DNA of 64,000 bases. It comes from an uncultured Duncaniella sp. (GTDB lineage Bacteria; Bacteroidota; Bacteroidia; Bacteroidales; Muribaculaceae). Shown here piece by piece: positions 52,607 through 62,203 of the stretch. The notes beneath the pieces were generated by a model, which saw only the letters and a program-made list of their open reading frames with translations, was not told the DNA's origin and made no database searches. Numbering within the stretch: position 1 is the first letter of the stretch; every line of letters begins with the position of its first letter. Made by a program: the position numbers and the translations under genes. Where the stretch lies: NCBI GenBank assembly GCA_958352885.1, contig CATWQI010000002.1, positions 319,443-383,442 of the forward strand, written 5' to 3'.

Positions 52607-55600
52607 TTATAATTTTAATGATTCAAACCCTTCACGAGAGATTGGTGTATGGGGGTCAATGATGAGGACTTCATTGTATGTCAAATCGTAAAGATGATAT
52701 ACAATGTTATCAATTTGATTCTCAAAATCTTGAATTGAGACATTTTCATCGGCTGATTTCCGATTTATTATATCCTCGACAATATGCCCAAGTTGAACTT
52801 GAGTCTCGGTCCTAGGAACTGCAATAGGAATTTGTTGCAATGGCTCTTTGTCAAGTTGATAGTTCAACCCTTGCATCTTGCCTCGATTTCTCAACCAAAA
52901 TGCGATTAATTTGGAGTTGAGTAATCCCGTAAGATACATAAGATTAACTCGATTAGTCTTTATAATGTTAAAAGTCTGCGTAAGATAGCATTCACCATCC
53001 GAATAAGAGAATATCGGGAGTTCTGCACACTTCCTTTGGCAAATGATCTTCGTTCCAGAAAAGAAACGTGAATCTCTTGCTCGGTGAAGTCCATATGGTT
53101 TGTTATCAGAGGTGAAAATCTGTCTAAATTGATCAAGATGTGCTTTTAAGATTGGAAAGCTATCCATAGAAGATTCTTCTTTATATGTCGAATCTGTGTA
53201 GATTAGCCACTGAGTATTAGTTCCTGAAATCGTATAATATCTTTTTACTTGTCCAGTTGTATAATATGGTTTAATCAAAACCATTTCTTTTTCAGGCAGA
53301 TTAAGATTGCTGAGTTCTTGATTGGTTAAGCCAAATATTCCATCGCCAACTTTGTGATGACCTAAAATCTTTTGACCTTTTTTATTAAGGAAATCTTGTG
53401 GAAAAACAATACCTTGGGCAATTTCTTTATTGTCAAGGTATATTACCCCAACAGCCGATTTTAGCTTCTTAAACAGATCTTCTGAATTAGAGAAAGTGAT
53501 AAATTTATTTCTCATTTCAAGACGATTATACGTTGGCTCAAGGAATTGAGTCGTTGAAGCATCCTCGTTGTTTAAAAGTTTAATAACGTCTTCTAACTTG
53601 GATCCAAGCAGATTACGCAAATCAAACGGATATGATTGTTGGGATTTATTTTTCTTAAACTGCATAATCATAGTTTGTATACTTGCAGTTTTGAAAATCA
53701 TATAATCTTTGAAATCACATAATTGAATGATTTGCGCGTCAGTATTAATTTTCTGACGTAACTTTTTAGCACCAGAACTTGTGACCCAATTATTGGTCGC
53801 AATAAAGCAAAGATTACCATCGGGTTTTAGCATATCAAGACCTAAGCAAGCGAACATATACCATATATCCATCTTGCCTTGATAATATGGAGAATCTTTG
53901 ACAGCTTCGAAGATTGCCTTACTTGCACGACCTTCTTTGAGATAAGGTGGATTTCCGATAACAATATCGAAACCGCCGTTCTCAAATACATCAGCGAACC
54001 AAGTGTGCCATAAAAAGAATTTATCATTTGCACTTACGTCCTTAATATCTTTCAGAAGATTGGGATCTTGCGTTTCCTCAAAAATTTGGCTAACGACAGT
54101 GTTCTTTACTCTATTGAGTATTCGGTCGCGCTCTTCGTGCAATTCTGTCCCATAGAATCTATTAATGTCATCTCTGAGTAATTCACGCATTCCTGAAAAA
54201 TCAAATCCACCCATTCCTGCGGTACTATTTATAAGGCAGATTTTAGACAAATCTCGGCCTTTATAGCTTTCGACCAAAGAATTACCTTGCATTACTTTGA
54301 AATGGAGGTTTGGCAAAGGTATAGCTGTTTCTTCGTCTACGACCATAGCTAACCAAAAACGGAGACGAGCAATGTCAACAGCGCCTTGCTCAATATCTAC
54401 ACCGTATATGCTATTTTGCATAATATGCCGTTTCATTTTTGCCTGATCTATGGATGAATATGTGCGTAGTACTACAAATATTTTCGCCAAAAGATTGACA
54501 ATTCCAATCGGAAAAGCACCCGAACCGATTGCGGGGTCACATATCTTCACGTTGATTAGTCGCTTTTCAATTTCTTTTCTCTCATCTTCATTAAGGATAT
54601 CTATATCGAGAGTTTCAATAAACTGACGAGCCTTTTCGTAGGTATAAGGGAGGGGATTTACTTGCAAATAAGCAATAATTGACTCACGGCACATATAATC
54701 AACAATCTCCTTGGGGGTATAGAATGCGCCCTTGTCTTTATTGTCTTCAAGCAGATTCTCAAAAATACGGCCGAGCATTTCAGGGTCAATACCTATCTCA
54801 GCATCTTCCGGGTCGTTTTCATCGATAGTAAAATTATAACTATCTAAAAATGCTAACAATTCCTTAAAATAGATAGCCGGGAATACACATACTTTGGGGT
54901 CAATACCATCCGGATTAAATAATCCGCCATTCAAAAAATCTATTTTAGACCATCCTGGTAGAATAGTAATGTCTTTTCCCCTTTCTCTAAATGCCTCCTC
55001 TTTTCGTTGTTCGGCTCCATCAGTATTAAGAACATAGAAAAACAAAAGTTCCAATACATCGTCAAGAAATGTATCAGCCAATCCGTCTATTTCAGCTTTC
55101 TCAAAGAGATGTTTCATATATTGAGGATCGCTCACACCGTCGTTATCGTAAAGCCATCCTTTACGTTGTAGAAAGTAGAGGAATACTATACGGCCGAACA
55201 TTTTTTTGATATAGTCTCTTGCTTCTTTAGCCTGAGATTCAAAAACGGTTTCAAACTGGTTTGTATCATCTTTAACTAACCAATCAAACTTTTTGAGTTG
55301 GGTTATGAGTTCTTTCTCATCAGAATATCGTTCACCAGTTATATACTCAACGAAAGCCGCATAAAATGCACGGTATTTATCGAAAAACTCATCACTAAGA
55401 GCGGCAACGGAGAATGCCTTTTCAAAGTCTTCATCATTTCGCGGGCTCTTAGCGAGAACTTCAAATCGTTCGGCTGCTGTACGACCACGATAACCTTTGC
55501 CAAAAACATAGGTATAGCGTTTGGCAGATGTTGTGTCTTTTAATGAATCACCTTTGTATGCGTAAGAGAATCTCCACTGCTTATTTGCAACATTCTCGTA

Positions 55601-55942
55601 ATGGAATACAATCATGAGATGCTGACGGTAATCCATTATGGATCGGATAAGCTGCTGAATATTGACACGTGAACGCTCAATATTCTTTGAATCATTAAGC
55701 GTAACGTCGAGCAGGGCAATATTACGAGCGTTGTAGTTCTTTTCTGTGAGATCGCCTATATACTTTATATGCTTAATACCGGCATTCTTAGCTTTTTCGG
55801 CATATTTTTCGTTTTCGGCAAGATCGTCGTTTATATATTCGATTTCATTACCGAATATTGGCACAATAACATCCGCTATGAAACGGTCAGTTCCAGGATA
55901 GTCACTGTTAAATATCTTTTCTAACTTATGCTTGAGTTCCAT
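52607..55942 (-). CDS. Eco57I-type adenine-specific DNA methyltransferase
   Basis: 1,111 residues. An N-terminal region (about 1-250) of the kind found in type IIG-like methylases contains FGNEIEYINDDLAENEKYAE and RNIALLDVTLNDSKNIERSR. The amino-methylase core follows, with SAM motif DPAIGSGAF (469-477), YGVDIEQGAVDIA, and catalytic NPPY at 664-667. The C-terminal third (about 850-1,111) looks like a target-recognition domain with LTGLLNSKLIAFWLRNRG and LNYQLDKEPLQQIPIAVP. No clear nuclease catalytic triad is visible in the N-terminus, so cleavage is probably supplied by the partner gene. The start lies 2 bp after the helicase gene, indicating tight coupling. Confidence 0.9.
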   Translation of the reverse strand: MELKHKLEKIFNSDYPGTDRFIADVIVPIFGNEIEYINDDLAENEKYAEKAKNAGIKHIKYIGDLTEKNYNARNIALLDVTLNDSKNIERSRVNIQQLIRSIMDYRQHLMIVFHYENVANKQWRFSYAYKGDSLKDTTSAKRYTYVFGKGYRGRTAAERFEVLAKSPRNDEDFEKAFSVAALSDEFFDKYRAFYAAFVEYITGERYSDEKELITQLKKFDWLVKDDTNQFETVFESQAKEARDYIKKMFGRIVFLYFLQRKGWLYDNDGVSDPQYMKHLFEKAEIDGLADTFLDDVLELLFFYVLNTDGAEQRKEEAFRERGKDITILPGWSKIDFLNGGLFNPDGIDPKVCVFPAIYFKELLAFLDSYNFTIDENDPEDAEIGIDPEMLGRIFENLLEDNKDKGAFYTPKEIVDYMCRESIIAYLQVNPLPYTYEKARQFIETLDIDILNEDERKEIEKRLINVKICDPAIGSGAFPIGIVNLLAKIFVVLRTYSSIDQAKMKRHIMQNSIYGVDIEQGAVDIARLRFWLAMVVDEETAIPLPNLHFKVMQGNSLVESYKGRDLSKICLINSTAGMGGFDFSGMRELLRDDINRFYGTELHEERDRILNRVKNTVVSQIFEETQDPNLLKDIKDVSANDKFFLWHTWFADVFENGGFDIVIGNPPYLKEGRASKAIFEAVKDSPYYQGKMDIWYMFACLGLDMLKPDGNLCFIATNNWVTSSGAKKLRQKINTDAQIIQLCDFKDYMIFKTASIQTMIMQFKKNKSQQSYPFDLRNLLGSKLEDVIKLLNNEDASTTQFLEPTYNRLEMRNKFITFSNSEDLFKKLKSAVGVIYLDNKEIAQGIVFPQDFLNKKGQKILGHHKVGDGIFGLTNQELSNLNLPEKEMVLIKPYYTTGQVKRYYTISGTNTQWLIYTDSTYKEESSMDSFPILKAHLDQFRQIFTSDNKPYGLHRARDSRFFSGTKIICQRKCAELPIFSYSDGECYLTQTFNIIKTNRVNLMYLTGLLNSKLIAFWLRNRGKMQGLNYQLDKEPLQQIPIAVPRTETQVQLGHIVEDIINRKSADENVSIQDFENQIDNIVYHLYDLTYNEVLIIDPHTPISREGFESLKL

Positions 55943-55944
55943 AG

Positions 55945-58900
55945 TCAGTTATTGTTTTTGGTTTCAGAATAAAGAACGAGTTTAGCCTCTCCCCGTTTTG
56001 CCTGAGCGAGGTTAGCTAAACGTGAAAGAACGGCTTCGAGGAGGGCATTGATATCTTCGTCAGTTCCGAAAAGCGAGCCTTGATAGTTCTCCAATTTCAT
56101 AACTTGCTTAATGACGTAGTTATCTTTTGCCCTGACGAGCTTTTCAATTTGTTTCAAGAGCTTTTTAGACTCTTGTGTCAATTCGGGACGTGAGCGTAAA
56201 TCATCAAGCACAGCCAGAGCATTTCTTGATTTTTTGCTTGAATCAGAGGCTGTGATGTAGTGGGCGACGTGCTTTTGATAGGCGCGCTTAGCTGCATCAA
56301 AGAGTATTGTATGTAACTTTTGGTTTGAGTATTCGGCGTCAGGGGCACATTTCAGTAGCTGCATAGTTGCAAGAGAGGAGATGATTCGTGAAGGGGTGTC
56401 TTCCTGTGTTTTCTCTACCTCTACAGAAATCAGCTCTTGTGAGTTGTCAGTAAATACGAAAATCCCATGAGTGTTTTCTTCATTCGTTTGTAAAACACCT
56501 CCAAGGCCGTCAGTATCTACAGAGGCGATATAATCGTATCGTTCAGGTGAATGAACTTGGAATGCTTTCAGCTCCTTAATAAACGGTCCAAATGGAGATT
56601 CGTCGCCATCAACGAAATGTTGCAGGTCATGATCAACAAGTTCCTCACGTTCACTGAATACCTTATTATCTTCGCCAAACATCTCATGGAATGATTGGAG
56701 TTTAGCGTAAGCCTTTTCAATGAGTCGAATCTGGCTGTTTCCTTCGTCGGACGGGAAGAAATTGAATACATGGACGAAATCTTCAGTGGAACCGATGCGG
56801 TTCACACGACCGATGCGTTGCATTAAGCGAGTTGCATTCCACGGAGCATCATAATTGAGAATGACATTAGAGCGATGAAGATTTATCCCTTCGGCAAGAA
56901 CCTCAGTTGTGACTATCACATCATAGTCATCACGGCGATTCTCCGGCTTGCAGTTTGCATCGAAGTTCGCCTCAATAGCCTCCTGCATATCAGTGCGGTT
57001 CTGTGCTGAAACTTCGAGTACTCGATATTTTTTTGCTCTGAGCGCCCTTGCAACGTCTTTTTGAGTGTCGATTGCCTCGGTGAAGATAACCAGACGAGGC
57101 TTATTCACTCCAGAAGGGTTATTAATCTGTGAGTTAAATAGTTCCGTAGTTATCGCCTCTTTGAATCGATCTAACTTTGGATCATAGTTATTTGCACGCC
57201 ACCGGTCAAGCAAATCTTCAATGAGACGTTTGTCATTTTGTAACTCATCGAGATAAAACTTATGAAAATCAGAAGCTTTGAAACTTCGATTGTTCCCTTG
57301 CTTCTTAGCTATCAGTGCGTCAACCTTATCCTTAAATTCGGTGAAGGTCTTTGACTCGGAATGAATTTTATTGATATCAATATCAGGGCAGATAAATACG
57401 CAGTCGTTTTGAAGCATATCTATCATAACGGCGTTATATCGGTTAAGATTTTCAAGTGTCTTTTTGAAAGCCACAATGCTGCTTTCAAGTCGCTTAACAA
57501 GGAGAATACGCATAATGCGCTGAAGACGTTGTGTAATACTATCAACTGTTAAGTTGCGTTTCTCATATAGCTTTTTGTAATCGTTATTGACAAACTGAGT
57601 AATAGCCGCATAACGGTAAAAACCGATATGTTTATCCGGGTCAAACGATTCTCCAGTTGCAGGAGGACAAATAGCATCAACGGTATCAGCAAAGAGCTTT
57701 GAGAGTTCCTCATCCATTCGGTATTCGAGCTTATGAGGACCTTTCACGGTGGGGAATTTCAGCAATTCAGAGTCTTCACCATATAGATTTTTAATATCGG
57801 CACGAGTGCGACGAACAACGAGGTCATTCAGGACGCAGCTACGGATTTTTTCAGACACTTCCTTTACAATAGCACGGGCTTCTGCTTTACCCTCGTCGGT
57901 GTCTTGGGAAATAGCTCGGGCTTCTTTAAAGCGTCTATCCATCGCATTGAATAAAGAGTCCAGCTTTCCACCCTCAACATTGGGTAAGTTTGAGTTATTG
58001 GGTGTACGTTGAAATAAACGTATCTGATTATAAAGATCTTTTGGTGAGTTATTTTGGGGCGTGGCAGACAGGAGTGCAACGTATGGAGTAGGATTGATAA
58101 GTCCAATCAGGTCATCAATCGCTTTATACTTTTGAGTTTCAGAGTTACGGAAGTTATGGCTCTCATCAATGAGTACCATTCCATAGTTTCTAAACTCGAT
58201 GTTCTCTATTTCGTCACTGTCTTCAATATCATCGGCATTTTCCAGTTCGTCTGTGATTTTTCCGATACTTCCGGTAGTTACGAATTCAACACTGAGTTCA
58301 ATATTATTACGAGGATTTTCATTATCAAAATCCTTTATTGTCTTTTCCCATGCTTTCTTAATCGCCGGAGGAGTTACAATCAGAACTTTCCGAGCGCGAC
58401 CAAGGGATTCGACATTTTCAAGAAAATGACGGATCAGTAATACTCCAACTACAGTTTTACCAAGTCCGACAACATCACCAAGAATAAAGCCTCCGAATCG
58501 TTTCATCACGGAAAAGCACTGTTTTACTGCGTCAAGCTGATATTCAAGGGTATTGAATGACGGTGGCAAATACGATTTAAGGACTTCAGATGTATTAGCA
58601 TCAACCATATCTCCAAACTGCAATTGGAGATACTTGATATAGACTTCGTAGGGAGAAAGGGATTTTTCAGCTTCGTTATCTCTCTCAATTTCTACACCAA
58701 TGGGGGACGGTTTGAGAATGTTCTTAATAAACTTGCCAGACCACAATTCACTGTTCTGCCAAAGTTCTTCAAACCAAGCTTTGTGAGATTTTGTATTTGA
58801 ATATTGGGTAAAATCTGCTGTAACGCAGTTGCTATTTTCCTCGAGGTAACTTAGTTCCGCATTACTCTGAAGACCCTTTGCAGTAAAGTTAGAGCTACCG

Positions 58901-59346
58901 ATAATACCTGTTCCAAGTCCATTTCCAAGGAAAATATAACACTTGGCATGAAGGAACTCCTTATGTTCGCCTTGACCGTACACGCGAATCTCAAACTTTC
59001 CAATGGGATTCTCTTCTGTCAGGGCATTATCAATAATAAGCTTGCCGATAGGCTTATACTCATCGGTAAGCGATTCAACATCTCTTTGAATATAGAAATC
59101 TGGGAATTGATGCGCCTCTCTAGACGCCTGATAATATTGTAATTGTGGTTCCTGACCTATCAGTAAGTCAAGTTTACCACCTCGTGTGAAGAAGTCTTTA
59201 AGTTCTTCATAGACCAAAGCCGTGCCTGGCAAGTCCCAATAGCCTGTTGCAATCATAATGTGATTACATTCAGGGCGTGAGACCAACTCTTTGATATATT
59301 TAACTAGCAAGAATCGCTCGGAGTTATCTATCAAGGCATTCGCCAT
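55945..59346 (-). CDS. PLD-domain SNF2-type helicase/translocase
   Basis: 1,133 residues. The N-terminal domain (about 1-210) is phospholipase-D-like with one HxK motif (FLHAKCYIF, His133 and Lys135) and GSSN at 150-153. One HKD copy suggests dimerisation for nuclease activity. The helicase core has Walker A GDVVGLGKT (290-298), DESH (394-397), SATPQNN, and the C-terminal lobe motif QRIGRVNRIG. A charged C-terminus follows. The pairing with a methylase recalls type-I-like and DISARM-like restriction, but drmA and drmB homologues are absent. It is the first gene of the operon. Confidence 0.9.
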   Translation of the reverse strand: MANALIDNSERFLLVKYIKELVSRPECNHIMIATGYWDLPGTALVYEELKDFFTRGGKLDLLIGQEPQLQYYQASREAHQFPDFYIQRDVESLTDEYKPIGKLIIDNALTEENPIGKFEIRVYGQGEHKEFLHAKCYIFLGNGLGTGIIGSSNFTAKGLQSNAELSYLEENSNCVTADFTQYSNTKSHKAWFEELWQNSELWSGKFIKNILKPSPIGVEIERDNEAEKSLSPYEVYIKYLQLQFGDMVDANTSEVLKSYLPPSFNTLEYQLDAVKQCFSVMKRFGGFILGDVVGLGKTVVGVLLIRHFLENVESLGRARKVLIVTPPAIKKAWEKTIKDFDNENPRNNIELSVEFVTTGSIGKITDELENADDIEDSDEIENIEFRNYGMVLIDESHNFRNSETQKYKAIDDLIGLINPTPYVALLSATPQNNSPKDLYNQIRLFQRTPNNSNLPNVEGGKLDSLFNAMDRRFKEARAISQDTDEGKAEARAIVKEVSEKIRSCVLNDLVVRRTRADIKNLYGEDSELLKFPTVKGPHKLEYRMDEELSKLFADTVDAICPPATGESFDPDKHIGFYRYAAITQFVNNDYKKLYEKRNLTVDSITQRLQRIMRILLVKRLESSIVAFKKTLENLNRYNAVMIDMLQNDCVFICPDIDINKIHSESKTFTEFKDKVDALIAKKQGNNRSFKASDFHKFYLDELQNDKRLIEDLLDRWRANNYDPKLDRFKEAITTELFNSQINNPSGVNKPRLVIFTEAIDTQKDVARALRAKKYRVLEVSAQNRTDMQEAIEANFDANCKPENRRDDYDVIVTTEVLAEGINLHRSNVILNYDAPWNATRLMQRIGRVNRIGSTEDFVHVFNFFPSDEGNSQIRLIEKAYAKLQSFHEMFGEDNKVFSEREELVDHDLQHFVDGDESPFGPFIKELKAFQVHSPERYDYIASVDTDGLGGVLQTNEENTHGIFVFTDNSQELISVEVEKTQEDTPSRIISSLATMQLLKCAPDAEYSNQKLHTILFDAAKRAYQKHVAHYITASDSSKKSRNALAVLDDLRSRPELTQESKKLLKQIEKLVRAKDNYVIKQVMKLENYQGSLFGTDEDINALLEAVLSRLANLAQAKRGEAKLVLYSETKNNN

Positions 59347-59506
59347 ATCTATGAAAAATAAAAACTCCGGCGACAGTTGTCTGAGGGGCTGGCCGTGCCT
59401 GCAACGACTGCTTGGGAGTTTAGGGATTTGTTTGGTTTGGCGGCATCGCTGCCTGTGGATTTAAACCGTTTCGGCCATACTCAGATTTTTTTGGTTGCTA
59501 TTTATG

Positions 59507-59536
59507 CAAAGTTACAAATAATTTTTGAGATGGCAA
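59507..59536 (-). promoter_or_regulatory. Bacteroidota-type promoter of the defence operon
   Basis: On the minus strand: TTG (59536-59534), 19 nt, TAACTTTG (59514-59507), about 160 bp before the helicase ATG. The -33 box lies inside the inverted repeat at 59530-59569. Confidence 0.75.
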
Positions 59537-59569
59537 TCGGTTATGTCGTAAAACACAACCGATTGCCAT
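59530..59569. repeat. 13-bp perfect inverted repeat at the operon promoter
   Basis: ATGGCAATCGGTT (59530-59542) and AACCGATTGCCAT (59557-59569) are perfect reverse complements, separated by 14 bp. One arm covers the -33 box. No T run follows on either strand, so a terminator is less likely than a protein-binding site; the HTH gene ends next to it. Confidence 0.75.
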
Positions 59570-59580
59570 GACAGTGTTTG

Positions 59581-59904
59581 CTACTTTATTGATGCGATCC
59601 GGTGCTGGCGGAGGAAGGCGTTGAGGTCGGCGCGGTTGACGTAGATTTTGCGACCTATCTGCGAGAAGGGGATGAGGCGTTGGTCGCGGTAGTTCTGCCA
59701 CGTCTTGGGGGAGATGCCGAGGATTTCGCGGACTTCGTCGGATTCAAACCAGTCTTTGCCGGGGCTTCCAATCTGGGTTTTCTCGACTATTTCAATGAGA
59801 CGGTCGAGTTTCTCGTGCAGTGATTGCCACTCCTCCTGTGGAATCATAAGCATGAGCGATGTCGGAGCGGAGTTTTGCTGAGATTTACTCAAGGGGTTTG
59901 TCAT
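59581..59904 (-). CDS. Excisionase/MerR-type helix-turn-helix DNA-binding protein
   Basis: About 107 residues from the ATG at 59904, which overlaps the end of the upstream DUF3408 gene by 20 bp; longer in-frame starts lie inside that gene. An N-terminal helical coil (EEWQSLHEKLDRLIEIVEKT) is followed by an HTH_17-like domain: WFESDEVREILGISPKTWQN, IPFSQIGRKIYVNRADLNAF. In Bacteroidales integrative elements such proteins serve as excisionase or regulator. It ends 12 bp before the inverted repeat at the defence-operon promoter, making it a candidate regulator of that promoter. Confidence 0.82.
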   Translation of the reverse strand: MTNPLSKSQQNSAPTSLMLMIPQEEWQSLHEKLDRLIEIVEKTQIGSPGKDWFESDEVREILGISPKTWQNYRDQRLIPFSQIGRKIYVNRADLNAFLRQHRIASIK

Positions 59905-60322
59905 ATTCTTTAGAGAGCTTGACGATTGCGTCCTTGCATTCGTCGAAGTGCTGTCTGAGCAGGTTGTTGATGAAGGTTGTAAGATTGGCTTTGCGGTTTC
60001 CACATATGAGTTGCAGCTGTCTGATCTGCTTCACAAATTCAGGCCAGATTCTTACATTTGAGCATCCGGAGGGTGGACATAGATATGTCAGATCATCAAT
60101 AAATCTTCGTCTGTATTCTTCCGCTTGTGCCGTTAGAGCCGAATTGCGGGATTTTGATGTAGAACTTCCCTTATGGTTGGATTGCACCGATGAGGGAGGT
60201 TCTTGCGCTGTGGAAAGTGATTCTTCAGTGTTATTTCGAGGAGCGGAAATCGGAGCTTCCTTAGCACGAAAATTCTCCACAAAGGCTTCGGCATCAAAGT
60301 CGTTGTCATATCTTTTTGCCAT
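59885..60322 (-). CDS. DUF3408-family protein of Bacteroidales mobile elements
   Basis: 145 residues. The N-terminus is polar and low-complexity (Ser/Thr/Glu). The C-terminal half follows the DUF3408 pattern: AEEYRRRFIDDLTYLCPPSG, FVKQIRQLQLICGNRKANLT, FINNLLRQHFDECKDAIVKL, ending YDKPLE. DUF3408 proteins are common in conjugative and mobilisable transposons, probably as ribbon-helix-helix DNA binders near mobilisation genes. The stop overlaps the next gene's ATG. It supports an integrative element origin for this island. Confidence 0.85.
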   Translation of the reverse strand: MAKRYDNDFDAEAFVENFRAKEAPISAPRNNTEESLSTAQEPPSSVQSNHKGSSTSKSRNSALTAQAEEYRRRFIDDLTYLCPPSGCSNVRIWPEFVKQIRQLQLICGNRKANLTTFINNLLRQHFDECKDAIVKLSKEYDKPLE

Positions 60323-61367
60323 AATTCACTATATCTTGGGGTTTAACATACATCAGGATAATTCTATTGGACGCTTTCACTACTACACACCTCGGGCTGT
60401 CTGAGCTTACGGTTGAAGCCCGGATAATGGGGTCGCGTTTCGTTCTGAACAGCATATTCCTTTAGACATAGGGCGGTCAATCATTCCAAAAATCATCAAC
60501 TGAATGTGACGGCGTATGCACTCGGAGAAATATGCTGATTCAAAAGAATCTGGTATGTAGCGGGAAGCAGATTTCAGCGAGCACGGATTCCGTGTTTTTT
60601 CTCAAATAGTCCGGCAGTGGAATATGAGGAGGCTGAAATTCTACGACAAAGATAGCATGACGCCGTCTGTCTACCCAAATTTTCAGACCAGTCGGGATTA
60701 TGTTGCCTCGCATTGCCTGAATCTGCCGCGATTTGTGGCTATGAATCCGCATGGCTGCAAATCCACATTTATACGTATAAATGTTTGAATGAATAGATAT
60801 ATACCTTTGCTTTCTTGCAAATGGATATTCATATATTTTCACATCAGCACTCTCAAACTTCCATTTATAAATAAGTCAATTATGATTTATGCCTATAAGG
60901 ATATATTAAAGCACTTAAAAGCAAATTGATTCATCGATGTTTATCAAGTCGTATATACATTCTTATAATAGGAAGTATGCTCAAAAGAGTGCATATACTG
61001 ACACACTTATCTCCGCATAAGAATACGACAAAGTTAACATCAATAGATATGCAAGTCCAAATATCTGAATATATCGGGCATCGGGGGCCTAAATCTGCCG
61101 TCAAATGCCGTCTGTTACGCCGAAATTCGTGTATGACACCCCTTGCGCGGTCAGGAAAGTAGATGGAAACTTCAACTGATTCACTCCCATTGATCGCCTA
61201 ATTTCAACCCTTGTCTAATCAGATTTTCGCCACATGCAGATGACAGGACGCGGAATTTGGCTGTTTCGATAATTGTTTGTATCATTAATATGACATTCGT
61301 GGAAACATCCAAGATTGAATGAGGTTACTCGCTGAAAAACAGGCATCCACATGGATGAGCAAGGTAT
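60323..61367. other. Gene-poor AT-rich kilobase in the mobile island
   Basis: No protein family was recognised in any frame; the longest frame (60540-60842, minus) has poor composition and no neighbour logic. The stretch holds A/T-rich runs and ATATAC-like words. It separates the DUF3408/HTH pair from the oriT-like hairpin and may include promoter and replication or transfer signals that I cannot identify. Confidence 0.4.
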
Positions 61368-61405
61368 GTTGCTAGGCACTCGAAATAAAACCGGTGCCTC
61401 GCAAC
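61368..61405. repeat. oriT-like hairpin
   Basis: GTTGCTAGGCAC (61368-61379) and GTGCCTCGCAAC (61394-61405) form a 12-bp stem with one mismatch around 14 nt. Its place just upstream of a mob gene suggests part of an origin of transfer. Confidence 0.5.
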
Positions 61406-61496
61406 CCTTGCTCTCCGAGGGAATGGTTTCCTCCATAGTCGGAACCCCCTTTCAACGCCTGCGGCTTTTCAGTCTGCGATGCCATCTCTTATTTTT

Positions 61497-61913
61497 ATGG
61501 GTAAATACTCAAACAACGGAGGTCGAAGGTCAAAGGCAGACCCTTCTGTGAACCGCTACGTCGTGCGGTTCAACGCAGAGGAAAAGGCTCGAGTCCTCTC
61601 AATGTTCGAGCAATCCGAAGCCATCAACAAGGCTGCCTTCATCAAAAACTTTCTTTTTTCAGAATCCTTTCACGGTCTTTGTTGTCGATGAAAACACACG
61701 GATTTTCATCAATCAGCTATCCTCGCTGAACGCACTCTATCGGACTTACGGTGTCAGTTACGACAGCTTCGCGAGAATTTCAGCGAAAAGAAATGCAATG
61801 CCGCAATCGAGAGGCTGCGAGAAGCAACGATGAGGCTGGTGTCTGTATGCCTCGACATTCAAGACCTAGTCAAACAGTTCGACCATCGCTGGCAACAAAC
61901 CATGCAGGACTAA
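61497..61913 (+). pseudogene. MobA/MobC-like mobilisation accessory protein, two frameshifts
   Basis: Starting at ATG 61497 the reading is MGKYSNNGGRRSKADPSVNR, then YVVRFNAEEKARVLSMFEQS, which fits Bacteroidales mobilisation proteins that bind oriT beside the relaxase. The frame breaks at a T6 run (61654-61659). A second frame carries VVDENTRIFINQLSSLNALY and YRTYGVSYDS; a third carries LRENFSEKKCNAAIERLREA, continuing to a TAA at 61911-61913. Two indels therefore split a protein of about 138 residues. No relaxase gene follows, so the element has lost autonomous mobilisation here. Confidence 0.78.
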
Positions 61914-61975
61914 TAAGATCATCGAAAGAAAACGTCGGCAGGGAGCGACCTCTTTGCCGACGTAATCTTTCTATT

Positions 61976-62169
61976 CATTGTTCCGCATTGTTACGGTTAT
62001 TGTTCCGCATTGTTCCATTGGAGCCGGATTGGTGACATTATTGGCGCCATGATTGGTGTCATCGGTGCCATTATTGATGACAACAAAGAATTCATTGGTG
62101 ACATTATCTATGACATCACCTATGACATAAGACAATTTACTATGACATTTATCCCATTTTTATATGACA
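61976..62169. repeat. Iteron-like repeats between the mob remnant and the nuclease gene
   Basis: ATTGTTCCGCATTGTT-type words occur twice at 61977-62015. TGACA then occurs seven times between 62033 and 62169, three of them within CTATGACAT. Related GGTGnCAT words intersperse. No gene is supported here. Confidence 0.55.
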
Positions 62170-62203
62170 CCAAACATTTGTATGGCTATTTCGGCACTAA
62201 TAA

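Noticed and set aside
55945..59346. Interpretation as a DISARM system
   Set aside because: A PLD domain, SNF2 helicase and methylase are present, but drmA and drmB (DUF1998) are missing, and the PLD and helicase parts are fused in one protein. Only a general resemblance remains.
60540..60842. Minus-strand frame of 100 codons in the gene-poor kilobase
   Set aside because: It has no family, no plausible promoter or neighbour context, and unremarkable composition.
61976..62169. Possible CRISPR array
   Set aside because: Repeat units are 5-16 bp with irregular spacing and no spacer pattern; no cas genes are present in the window.
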